NCBI GenBank assembly: GCA_028554755.1
Contig: JAPTOF010000010.1
Span: forward strand, 16,334,501-16,398,500
DNA from: Cordia subcordata
Lineage: Eukaryota > Streptophyta > Magnoliopsida > Boraginales > Cordiaceae
Reading direction: 5' to 3'
DNA length: 64,000 bases
Shown here: in pieces, positions 31,575 to 44,155 of the stretch
Numbering within the stretch: position 1 is the stretch's first letter
How the letters are laid out: each line of letters starts with the position of its first letter
Notes under the pieces: generated by a model
What the model was told of the DNA's origin: nothing
The model's database searches: none
Seen by the model: only the letters and a program-made list of their open reading frames with translations
Made by a program: the position numbers and the translations under genes

Positions 31575-33671
31575 GTTAGATTAAACGCAAATTTGGTACA
31601 AACCATGCCTAAAAACCCCCAAGCCACTAAAAATAGCATCCTAAACAAGGCTTTAGGGGCAAGGGATCAAAGTACAAGGAGGAAACCAGAATTACAAAAG
31701 AAAGTAAACTACTTCCACGAGCGGAAAAATGAAAGAAACAAAATCAAAAGTCCACTAAGCAACAAAGTGATCAATTGCAATCAAAAATGAGTGTGGAACC
31801 ATCAATACCCAAGGGAGAAGAATCCATTGGGCTTTTAAATAAACCAGCAGCCTTCTTCCCTTCAATCTCCCCTTCTTCCACTTTATGAATTTGCTCAACA
31901 ATCTCATCGTCTTGGATCTCAATATTTGCTTGAGCGTCTTCTTTATTATCTTGGATCAAATCGTTCACTTCTTCGCCATTTGCATTAGGTTTACTTCCAT
32001 CTTCTTCAAGGATTGAAAATCGGTTTCTAACCATGGTGCTCTTGAAGCCATGGTGTCTTTGCATGCTTTAGGTTCAAGAATCACATTTGCAAATGGTGTA
32101 GTATCAACATTAACTTTTCTCCAAAACCCTCTTTGGTTTTGTATTCTTCCAAACATATTCATTCTTTTCCACCCTTGGCATTTGACTTCGAGCATTTGCA
32201 ATAGCTGCATTTGGACAAGAAGAAAGAGAGTGACCAACTATCTTGCAATTTGAGCATACAAGGGGTTTCCATGCATATTCCACATCAATTTTTGCCCAAT
32301 CACCATTTCCAAGTTTCACAAAAGTGTGATCCGGGAGGTTCATCGAAAGATCCATTTCGATGCAAATTCGTGCAAAACCCACGAATGTACGTGCTTCCGT
32401 TAGTTTATCCATTTGTAATGGAACTCCAAGAGTACTCCCAATGTAGCTTAAGCCTCTTCTAGTAATAAGGAAACAAGGGACGTTCCTTAGCTTAACCCAG
32501 AGAGGTACTTTTTTCCAACTAAAATTTAGGAGTTGAGCATTAGCATCCCATTTCCTAAGCAATAAGGGAATCAAGCAAGGCCTCACTACCTTCTAGACAT
32601 GGAATTTATCTATCCCGGGATCAATGTCCTAAAACATCTGAGAAGATAGAGAGCATGAAGCGAGTTCCTTATGCTTTAACGGTTGGGAGTCTCATGTATG
32701 CTATGTCATGTACCAGACTAGATATTTGCTTTGCTGTTGGCATGGGTAGTAGATACCAGTCAAACCCTGGAGTAGTATATTAGGTCATGGTTAAGCGTAT
32801 ATTTAAGTTCTTGCAAGGGACTAAGGATTATGTGCTAGAATACTGTACGGACGATCTAACACTATTATGTTTTCTTCCTTGGAGGGGTTTCGGAAGAGGA
32901 GAAAAGAGCAATCATGGATAGAATTGGGTTCCAAGAGGGTGAGCTACCAATCCGTTATTTGGGTATTCCACTTGTTTCAAGAAAGCTTAGAAAGAATGAT
33001 TGCTGTCCTCTACTGGAAAAGTTCAATTCTGAGCTTGATTCACGGTGCAACAATTGGCTTTCTTTCGCGGGGAGACTTGGGCTCATCAAATCCGTCCTTA
33101 CTCAGATTTGTGCTTATTGGGCAAATGCTTTTCTTTTACCGAAAGGTGTTATGGCAGCCATTGAGACAAAATTTAAAGCCTTTTGGGGAGAGGTACTGGT
33201 CCAAAGGTGGCATGGAAGGATATTTGTCTCCCATTAAAGGAGGCAGGACTTGGCATTCGAGCATTGAAGAGGTTAACCTTACATATATGCTGAAAGTTTT
33301 TGGAGGATGTACGCAACAAAAGAATCGCTTTGGAGTCAATGGGTTCATGCAAACTACATCAAGGACTCTTCTATTTGGATGTCACAAATTCCCAAGGATG
33401 CAAGTTGGGTTTTTAAAACGCTTCTTGGCTGCCGTGTTCTAGCAAAAGGATTTATCCGACACAAGATTGGAAATGGAGCAAACACCTTCTTTTGGATTGA
33501 CAATTGGCACAAGGACGGTCCTCTCTCTGAGCATTGGGCAAACGCCATTCCTTATCCCCCACTTCGTGCAAAGGTTACTGATATTTTCATTGATGGTTAT
33601 TGGAATTGGCCAATGCACCTCTCCCAAGTTGATGTTCCAGATTTTGATCTTTTTGTTTGCGAATTAGGCAA
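31575..33671. repeat. Array unit 2 (2,097 bp)
   Basis: Variants: TATCCCGGGATC, CCCTGGAG, CTGTACGG, GAGAGGTACTGG (private), CATTCGAGC, five-T GAAAGTTTTTGG, AGCAAAAGG. ORF1 piece 31575-32576, copia 32577-32868, LINE 32869-33652. Confidence 0.95.
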
Positions 33672-35768
33672 GTTAGATTAAACGCAAATTTGGTACAAAC
33701 CATGCCTAAAAACCCCCAAGCCACTAAAAATAGCATCCTAAACAAGGCTTTAGGGGCAAGGGATCAAAGTACAAGGAGGAAACCAGAATTACAAAAGAAA
33801 GTAAACTACTTCCACGAGCGGAAAAATGAAAGAAACAAAATCAAAAGTCCACTAAGCAACAAAGTGATCAATTGCAATCAAAAATGAGTGTGGAACCATC
33901 AATACCCAAGGGAGAAGAATCCATTGGGCTTTTAAATAAACCAGCAGCCTTCTTCCCTTCAATCTCCCCTTCTTCCACTTTATGAATTTGCTCAACAATC
34001 TCATCGTCTTGGATCTCAATATTTGCTTGAGCGTCTTCTTTATTATCTTGGATCAAATCGTTCACTTCTTCGCCATTTGCATTAGGTTTACTTCCATCTT
34101 CTTCAAGGATTGAAAATCGGTTTCTAACCATGGTGCTCTTGAAGCCATGGTGTCTTTGCATGCTTTAGGTTCAAGAATCACATTTGCAAATGGTGTAGTA
34201 TCAACATTAACTTTTCTCCAAAACCCTCTTTGGTTTTGTATTCTTCCAAACATATTCATTCTTTTCCACCCTTGGCATTTGACTTCGAGCATTTGCAATA
34301 GCTGCATTTGGACAAGAAGAAAGAGAGTGACCAACTATCTTGCAATTTGAGCATACAAGGGGTTTCCATGCATATTCCACATCAATTTTTGCCCAATCAC
34401 CATTTCCAAGTTTCACAAAAGTGTGATCCGGGAGGTTCATCGAAAGATCCATTTCGATGCAAATTCGTGCAAAACCCACGAATGTACGTGCTTCCGTTAG
34501 TTTATCCATTTGTAATGGAACTCCAAGAGTACTCCCAATGTAGCTTAAGCCTCTTCTAGTAATAAGGAAACAAGGGACGTTCCTTAGCTTAACCCAGAGA
34601 GGTACTTTTTTCCAACTAAAATTTAGGAGTTGAGCATTAGCATCCCATTTCCTAAGCAATAAGGGAATCAAGCAAGGCCTCACTACCTTCTAGACATGGA
34701 ATTTATCTATCCCGGGATCAATGTCCTAAAACATCTGAGAAGATAGAGAGCATGAAGCGAGTTCCTTATGCTTTAACGGTTGGGAGTCTCATGTATGCTA
34801 TGTCATGTACCAGACTAGATATTTGCTTTGCTGTTGGCATGGGTAGTAGATACCAGTCAAACCATGGAGTAGTATATTAGGTCATGGTTAAGCGTATATT
34901 TAAGTACTTTCAAGGGACTAAGGATTATGTGCTAGAATACTGTACGGACGATCTAACACTATTATGTTTTCTTCCTTGGAGGGGTTTCGGAAGAGGAGAA
35001 AAGAGCAATCATGGATAGAATTGGGTTCCAAGAGGGTGAGCTACCAATCCGTTATTTGGGTATTCCACTTGTTTCAAGAAAGCTTAGAAAGAATGATTGC
35101 TGTCCTCTACTGGAAAAGTTCAATTCTGAGCTTGATTCACGGTGCAACAATTGGCTTTCTTTCGCGGGGAGACTTGGGCTCATCAAATCCGTCCTTACTC
35201 AGATTTGTGCTTATTGGGCAAATGCTTTTCTTTTACCGAAAGGTGTTATGGCAGCCATTGAGACAAAATTTAATGCTTTTTGGGAGAGGGACTGGTCCAA
35301 AGGTGGCATGGAAGGATATTTGTCTCCCATTAAAGGAGGGAGGACTTGGCATTCGGAGCATTGAAGAGGTTAACCTTCCATATATGCTGAAAGTTTTTTG
35401 GAGGATGTACGCAACAAAAGAATCGCTTTGGAGTCAATGGGTTCATGCAAACTACATCAAGGACTCTTCTATTTGGATGTCACAAATTCCCAAGGATGCA
35501 AGTTGGGTTTTTAAAACGCTTCTTGGCTGCCGTGTTCTAGCAAAAGGATTTATCCGACACAAGATTGGTAATGGAGCAAACACCTTCTTTTGGATTGACA
35601 ATTGGCACAAGGACGGTCCTCTCTCTGAGCATTGGGCAAACGCCATTCCTTATCCCCCACTTCGTGCAAAGGTTACTGATATTTTCATTGATGGTTATTG
35701 GAATTGGCCAATGCACCTCTCCCAAGTTGATGTTCCAGATTTTGATCTTTTGTTTGCGAATTAGGCAA
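33672..35768. repeat. Array unit 3 (2,097 bp)
   Basis: Variants: TATCCCGGGATC, CCATGGAG, AAGTACTTTCAAG (private), AATGCTTTTTGGGAG (private), GGAGGGAGG, short GATCTTTTGTTTG. Confidence 0.95.
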
Positions 35769-37866
35769 GTTAGATTAAACGCAAATTTGGTACAAACCAT
35801 GCCTAAAAACCCCCAAGCCACTAAAAATAGCATCCTAAACAAGGCTTTAGGGGCAAGGGATCAAAGTACAAGGAGGAAACCAGAATTACAAAAGAAAGTA
35901 AACTACTTCCACGAGCGGAAAAATGAAAGAAACAAAATCAAAAGTCCACTAAGCAACAAAGTGATCAATTGCAATCAAAAATGAGTGTGGAACCATCAAT
36001 ACCCAAGGGAGAAGAATCCATTGGGCTTTTAAATAAACCAGCAGCCTTCTTCCCTTCAATCTCCCCTTCTTCCACTTTATGAATTTGCTCAACAATCTCA
36101 TCGTCTTGGATCTCAATATTTGCTTGAGCGTCTTCTTTATTATCTTGGATCAAATCGTTCACTTCTTCGCCATTTGCATTAGGTTTACTTCCATCTTCTT
36201 CAAGGATTGAAAATCGGTTTCTAACCATGGTGCTCTTGAAGCCATGGTGTCTTTGCATGCTTTAGGTTCAAGAATCACATTTGCAAATGGTGTAGTATCA
36301 ACATTAACTTTTCTCCAAAACCCTCTTTGGTTTTGTATTCTTCCAAACATATTCATTCTTTTCCACCCTTGGCATTTGACTTCGAGCATTTGCAATAGCT
36401 GCATTTGGACAAGAAGAAAGAGAGTGACCAACTATCTTGCAATTTGAGCATACAAGGGGTTTCCATGCATATTCCACATCAATTTTTGCCCAATCACCAT
36501 TTCCAAGTTTCACAAAAGTGTGATCCGGGAGGTTCATCGAAAGATCCATTTCGATGCAAATTCGTGCAAAACCCACGAATGTACGTGCTTCCGTTAGTTT
36601 ATCCATTTGTAATGGAACTCCAAGAGTACTCCCAATGTAGCTTAAGCCTCTTCTAGTAATAAGGAAACAAGGGACGTTCCTTAGCTTAACCCAGAGAGGT
36701 ACTTTTTTCCAACTAAAATTTAGGAGTTGAGCATTAGCATCCCATTTCCTAAGCAATAAGGGAATCAAGCAAGGCCTCACTACCTTCTAGACATGGAATT
36801 TATCTATCCAGGGATCAATGTCCTAAAACATCTGAGAAGATAGAGAGCATGAAGCGAGTTCCTTATGCTTTAACGGTTGGGAGTCTCATGTATGCTATGT
36901 CATGTACCAGACTAGATATTTGCTTTGCTGTTGGCATGGGTAGTAGATACCAGTCAAACCCTGGAGTAGTATATTAGGTCATGGTTAAGCGTATATTTAA
37001 GTTCTTGCAAGGGACTAAGGATTATGTGCTAGAATACTGTACGGACGATCTAACACTATTATGTTTTCTTCCTTGGAGGGGTTTCGGAAGAGGAGAAAAG
37101 AGCAATCATGGATAGAATTGGGTTCCAAGAGGGTGAGCTACCAATCCGTTATTTGGGTATTCCACTTGTTTCAAGAAAGCTTAGAAAGAATGATTGCTGT
37201 CCTCTACTGGAAAAGTTCAATTCTGAGCTTGATTCACGGTGCAACAATTGGCTTTCTTTCGCGGGGAGACTTGGGCTCATCAAATCCGTCCTTACTCAGA
37301 TTTGTGCTTATTGGGCAAATGCTTTTCTTTTACCGAAAGGTGTTATGGCAGCCATTGAGACAAAATTTAAAGCCTTTTGGGGAGAGGGACTGGTCCAAAG
37401 GTGGCATGGAAGGATATTTGTCTCCCATTAAAGGAGGGAGGACTTGGCATTCGGAGCATTGAAGAGGTTAACCTTCCATATATGCTGAAAGTTTTTTGGA
37501 GGATGTACGCAACAAAAGAATCGCTTTGGAGTCAATGGGTTCATGCAAACTACATCAAGGACTCTTCTATTTGGATGTCACAAATTCCCAAGGATGCAAG
37601 TTGGGTTTTTAAAACGCTTCTTGGCTGCCGTGTTCTAGCAAAGGATTTATCCGACACAAGATTGGTAATGGAGCAAACACCTTCTTTTGGATTGACAATT
37701 GGCACAAGGACGGTCCTCTCTCTGAGCATTGGGCAAACGCCATTCCTTATCCCCCACTTCGTGCAAAGGTTACTGATATTTTCATTGATGGTTATTGGAA
37801 TTGGCCAATGCACCTCTCCCAAGTTGATGTTCCAGATTTTGATCTTTTTGTTTGCGAATTAGGCAA
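35769..37866. repeat. Array unit 4 (2,098 bp)
   Basis: Variants: TATCCAGGGATC, CCCTGGAG, CTGTACGG, TTTTGGGGAG, GGAGGGAGG, and a private 1-nt loss AGCAAAGGATTT. Confidence 0.95.
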
Positions 37867-39961
37867 GTTAGATTAAACGCAAATTTGGTACAAACCATGC
37901 CTAAAAACCCCCAAGCCACTAAAAATAGCATCCTAAACAAGGCTTTAGGGGCAAGGGATCAAAGTACAAGGAGGAAACCAGAATTACAAAAGAAAGTAAA
38001 CTACTTCCACGAGCGGAAAAATGAAAGAAACAAAATCAAAAGTCCACTAAGCAACAAAGTGATCAATTGCAATCAAAAATGAGTGTGGAACCATCAATAC
38101 CCAAGGGAGAAGAATCCATTGGGCTTTTAAATAAACCAGCAGCCTTCTTCCCTTCAATCTCCCCTTCTTCCACTTTATGAATTTGCTCAACAATCTCATC
38201 GTCTTGGATCTCAATATTTGCTTGAGCGTCTTCTTTATTATCTTGGATCAAATCGTTCACTTCTTCGCCATTTGCATTAGGTTTACTTCCATCTTCTTCA
38301 AGGATTGAAAATCGGTTTCTAACCATGGTGCTCTTGAAGCCATGGTGTCTTTGCATGCTTTAGGTTCAAGAATCACATTTGCAAATGGTGTAGTATCAAC
38401 ATTAACTTTTCTCCAAAACCCTCTTTGGTTTTGTATTCTTCCAAACATATTCATTCTTTTCCACCCTTGGCATTTGACTTCGAGCATTTGCAATAGCTGC
38501 ATTTGGACAAGAAGAAAGAGAGTGACCAACTATCTTGCAATTTGAGCATACAAGGGGTTTCCATGCATATTCCACATCAATTTTTGCCCAATCACCATTT
38601 CCAAGTTTCACAAAAGTGTGATCCGGGAGGTTCATCGAAAGATCCATTTCGATGCAAATTCGTGCAAAACCCACGAATGTACGTGCTTCCGTTAGTTTAT
38701 CCATTTGTAATGGAACTCCAAGAGTACTCCCAATGTAGCTTAAGCCTCTTCTAGTAATAAGGAAACAAGGGACGTTCCTTAGCTTAACCCAGAGAGGTAC
38801 TTTTTTCCAACTAAAATTTAGGAGTTGAGCATTAGCATCCCATTTCCTAAGCAATAAGGGAATCAAGCAAGGCCTCACTACCTTCTAGACATGGAATTTA
38901 TCTATCCCGGGATCAATGTCCTAAAACATCTGAGAAGATAGAGAGCATGAAGCGAGTTCCTTATGCTTTAACGGTTGGGAGTCTCATGTATGCTATGTCA
39001 TGTACCAGACTAGATATTTGCTTTGCTGTTGGCATGGGTAGTAGATACCAGTCAAACCCTGGAGTAGTATATTAGGTCATGGTTAAGCGTATATTTAAGT
39101 TCTTGCAAGGGACTAAGGATTATGTGCTAGAATACTGTACGGACGATCTAACACTATTATGTTTTCTTCCTTGGAGGGGTTTCGGAAGAGGAGAAAAGAG
39201 CAATCATGGATAGAATTGGGTTCCAAGAGGGTGAGCTACCAATCCGTTATTTGGGTATTCCACTTGTTTCAAGAAAGCTTAGAAAGAATGATTGCTGTCC
39301 TCTACTGGAAAAGTTCAATTCTGAGCTTGATTCACGGTGCAACAATTGGCTTTCTTTCGCGGGGAGACTTGGGCTCATCAAATCCGTCCTTACTCAGATT
39401 TGTGCTTATTGGGCAAATGCTTTTCTTTTACCGAAAGGTGTTATGGCAGCCATTGAGACAAAATTTAAAGCCTTTTGGGGAGAGGACTGGTCCAAAGGTG
39501 GCATGGAAGGATATTTGTCTCCCATTAAAGGAGGAGGACTTGGCATTCGAGCATTGAAGAGGTTAACCTTCCATATATGCTGAAAGTTTTTGGAGGATGT
39601 ACGCAACAAAAGAATCGCTTTGGAGTCAATGGGTTCATGCAAACTACATCAAGGACTCTTCTATTTGGATGTCACAAATTCCCAAGGATGCAAGTTGGGT
39701 TTTTAAAACGCTTCTTGGCTGCCGTGTTCTAGCAAAAGGATTTATCCGACACAAGATTGGTAATGGAGCAAACACCTTCTTTTGGATTGACAATTGGCAC
39801 AAGGACGGTCCTCTCTCTGAGCATTGGGCAAACGCCATTCCTTATCCCCCACTTCGTGCAAAGGTTACTGATATTTTCATTGATGGTTATTGGAATTGGC
39901 CAATGCACCTCTCCCAAGTTGATGTTCCAGATTTTGATCTTTTTGTTTGCGAATTAGGCAA
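37867..39961. repeat. Array unit 5 (2,095 bp)
   Basis: Variants: TATCCCGGGATC, GAGAGGACTGG (1 nt short), GGAGGAGGACTT, five-T GAAAGTTTTTGG. It shares the last three with unit 9. Last unit with TTTTGGGGAG. Confidence 0.95.
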
Positions 39962-42056
39962 GTTAGATTAAACGCAAATTTGGTACAAACCATGCCTAAA
40001 AACCCCCAAGCCACTAAAAATAGCATCCTAAACAAGGCTTTAGGGGCAAGGGATCAAAGTACAAGGAGGAAACCAGAATTACAAAAGAAAGTAAACTACT
40101 TCCACGAGCGGAAAAATGAAAGAAACAAAATCAAAAGTCCACTAAGCAACAAAGTGATCAATTGCAATCAAAAATGAGTGTGGAACCATCAATACCCAAG
40201 GGAGAAGAATCCATTGGGCTTTTAAATAAACCAGCAGCCTTCTTCCCTTCAATCTCCCTTCTTCCACTTTATGAATTTGCTCAACAATCTCATCGTCTTG
40301 GATCTCAATATTTGCTTGAGCGTCTTCTTTATTATCTTGGATCAAATCGTTCACTTCTTCGCCATTTGCATTAGGTTTACTTCCATCTTCTTCAAGGATT
40401 GAAAATCGGTTTCTAACCATGGTGCTCTTGAAGCCATGGTGTCTTTGCATGCTTTAGGTTCAAGAATCACATTTGCAAATGGTGTAGTATCAACATTAAC
40501 TTTTCTCCAAAACCCTCTTTGGTTTTGTATTCTTCCAAACATATTCATTCTTTTCCACCCTTGGCATTTGACTTCGAGCATTTGCAATAGCTGCATTTGG
40601 ACAAGAAGAAAGAGAGTGACCAACTATCTTGCAATTTGAGCATACAAGGGGTTTCCATGCATATTCCACATCAATTTTTGCCCAATCACCATTTCCAAGT
40701 TTCACAAAAGTGTGATCCGGGAGGTTCATCGAAAGATCCATTTCGATGCAAATTCGTGCAAAACCCACGAATGTACGTGCTTCCGTTAGTTTATCCATTT
40801 GTAATGGAACTCCAAGAGTACTCCCAATGTAGCTTAAGCCTCTTCTAGTAATAAGGAAACAAGGGACGTTCCTTAGCTTAACCCAGAGGTACTTTTTCCA
40901 ACTAAAATTTAGGAGTTGAGCATTAGCATCCCATTTCCTAAGCAATAAGGGAATCAAGCAAGGCCTCACTACCTTCTAGACATGGAATTTATCTATCCCG
41001 GGATCAATGTCCTAAAACATCTGAGAAGATAGAGAGCATGAAGCGAGTTCCTTATGCTTTAACGGTTGGGAGTCTCATGTATGCTATGTCATGTACCAGA
41101 CTAGATATTTGCTTTGCTGTTGGCATGGGTAGTAGATACCAGTCAAACACTGGAGTAGTATATTATTTCATGGTTAAGCGTATATTTAAGTTCTTGCAAG
41201 GGACTAAGGATTATGTGCTAGAATACTGCATGCAGACGATCTAACACTATTATGTTTTCTTCCTTTGAGGGTTTTCGGAAGAGGAGAAAAGAGCAATCAT
41301 GGATAGAATTGGGTTCCAAGAGGGTGAGCTACCAATCCGTTATTTGGGTATTCCACTTGTTTCAAGAAAGCTTAGAAAGAATGATTGCTGTCCTCTACTG
41401 GAAAAGTTCAATTCTGAGCTTGATTCACGGTGCAACAATTGGCTTTCTTTCGCGGGGAGACTTGGGCTCATCAAATCCGTCCTTACTCAGATTTGTGCTT
41501 ATTGGGCAAATGCTTTTCTTTTACCGAAAGGTGTTATGGCAGCCATTGAGACAAAATTTAAAGCCTTTTGTGGAGAGGACTGGTCCAAAGGTGGCATGGA
41601 AGGATATTTGTCTCCCATTAAAGGAGGAGGACTTGGCATTCGAGCATTGAAGAGGTTAACCTTCCATATATGCTGAAAGTTATTTGGAGGATGTACGCAA
41701 CAAAAGAATCGCTTTGGAGTCAATGGGTTCATGCAAACTACATCAAGGACTCTTCTATTTGGATGTCACAAATTCCCAAGGATGCAAGTTGGGTTTTTAA
41801 AACGCTTCTTGGCTGCCGTGTTCTAGCAAAAGGATTTATCCGACACAAGATTGGAAATGGAGCACACACCTTCTTTTGGATTGACAATCGGCACAAGGAC
41901 GGTCCTCTCTCTGAGCATTGGGCAAATGCCATTCCTTATCCCCCACTTCATGCAAAGGTTAGTGATATTTTCACTGATGGTTATTGGAATTGGCCAATGC
42001 ACCTCTCCCAAGTTGATGACCCAGATTTTGATCTTTTTTGTTTGCGAGTTAAGCAA
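39962..42056. repeat. Array unit 6 (2,095 bp), less derived LINE piece
   Basis: Variants: 1-nt loss in the ORF1 tail (CTCCCTTCTTCC), double indel CCCAGAGGTACTTTTTCC, CACTGGAG with the copia stop TATTAGG replaced by TATTATT, CTGCATGCAGACG. Its LINE end keeps states like LINEs C and F (CTTCATGCAAAGGTTAGTG, CACTGATGG) where other units have CTTCGTGCAAAGGTTACTG. Confidence 0.95.
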
Positions 42057-44155
42057 GTTAGATTAAACGCAAATTTGGTACAAACCATGCCTAAACCCCC
42101 AAGCCACTAAAAATAGCATCCTAAACAAGGCTTTAGGGGCAAGGGATCAAAGTACAAGGAGGAAACCAGAATTACAAAAGAAAGTAAACTACTTCCACGA
42201 GCGGAAAAATGAAAGAAACAAAATCAAAAGTCCACTAAGCAACAAAGTGATCAATTGCAATCAAAAATGAGTGTGGAACCATCAATACCCAAGGGAGAAG
42301 AATCCATTGGGCTTTTAAATAAACCAGCAGCCTTCTTCCCTTCAATCTCCCTTCTTCCACTTTATGAATTTGCTCAACAATCTCATCGTCTTGGATCTCA
42401 ATATTTGCTTGAGCGTCTTCTTTATTATCTTGGATCAAATCGTTCACTTCTTCGCCATTTGCATTAGGTTTACTTCCATCTTCTTCAAGGATTGAAAATC
42501 GGTTTCTAACCATGGTGCTCTTGAAGCCATGGTGTCTTTGCATGCTTTAGGTTCAAGAATCACATTTGCAAATGGTGTAGTATCAACATTAACTTTTCTC
42601 CAAAACCCTCTTTGGTTTTGTATTCTTCCAAACATATTCATTCTTTTCCACCCTTGGCATTTGACTTCGAGCATTTGCAATAGCTGCATTTGGACAAGAA
42701 GAAAGAGAGTGACCAACTATCTTGCAATTTGAGCATACAAGGGGTTTCCATGCATATTCCACATCAATTTTTGCCCAATCACCATTTCCAAGTTTCACAA
42801 AAGTGTGATCCGGGAGGTTCATCGAAAGATCCATTTCGATGCAAATTCGTGCAAAACCCACGAATGTACGTGCTTCCGTTAGTTTATCCATTTGTAATGG
42901 AACTCCAAGAGTACTCCCAATGTAGCTTAAGCCTCTTCTAGTAATAAGGAAACAAGGGACGTTCCTTAGCTTAACCCAGAGAGGTACTTTTTTCCAACTA
43001 AAATTTAGGAGTTGAGCATTAGCATCCCATTTCCTAAGCAATAAGGGAATCAAGCAAGGCCTCACTACCTTCTAGACATGGAATTTATCTATCCCGGGAT
43101 CAATGTCCTAAAACATCTGAGAAGATAGAGGGCATGAAGCGAGTTCCTTATGCTTTAACGGTTGGGAGTCTCATGTATGCTATGTCATGTACCAGACAAG
43201 ATATTTGCTTTGCTGTTGGCATGGGTAGTAGATACCAGTCAAACCCTGGAGTAGTATATTAGGTCATGGTTAAGCGTATATTTAAGTTCTTGCAAGGGAC
43301 TAAGGATTATGTGCTAGAATACTGCATGCAGACGATCTAACACTATTATGTTTTCTTCCTTTGAGTGGTTTCGGAAGAGGAGAAAAGAGCAATCATGGAT
43401 AGAATTGGGTTCCAAGAGGGTGAGCTACCAATCCGTTATTTGGGTATTCCACTTGTTTCAAGAAAGCTTAGAAAGAATGATTGCTGTCCTCTACTGGAAA
43501 AGTTCAATTCTGAGCTTGATTCACGGTGCAACAATTGGCTTTCTTTCGCGGGGAGACTTGGGCTCATCAAATCCGTCCTTACTCAGATTTGTGCTTATTG
43601 GGCAAATGCTTTTCTTTTACCGAAAGGTGTTATGGCAGCCATTGAGACAAAATTTAAAGCCTTTTGTGGAGAGGGACTGGTCCAAAGGTGGCATGGAAGG
43701 ATATTTGTCTCCCATTAAAGGAGGGAGGACTTGGCATTCGGAGCATTGAAGAGGTTAACCTTCCATATATGCTGAAAGTTTTTTGGAGGATGTACGCAAC
43801 AAAAGAATCGCTTTGGAGTCAATGGGTTCATGCAAACTACATCAAGGACTCTTCTATTTGGATGTCACAAATTCCCAAGGATGCAAGTTGGGTTTTTAAA
43901 ACGCTTCTTGGCTGCCGTGTTCTAGCAAACGGATTTATCCGACACAAGATTGGTAATGGAGCAAACACCTTCTTTTGGATTGACAATTGGCACAAGGACG
44001 GTCCTCTCTCTGAGCATTGGGCAAACGCCATTCCTTATCCCCCACTTCGTGCAAAGGTTACTGATATTTTCATTGATGGTTATTGGAATTGGCCAATGCA
44101 CCTCTCCCAAGTTGATGTTCCAGATTTTGATCTTTTTTGTTTGCGAATTAGGCAA
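42057..44155. repeat. Array unit 7 (2,099 bp)
   Basis: Variants: CCATGCCTAAACCCCC (2 A fewer), 1-nt loss in the ORF1 tail, GAGGGCATG, CAGACAAGA (private), CTGCATGCAGACG (shared with unit 6). First unit with AGCAAACGG. Confidence 0.95.
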
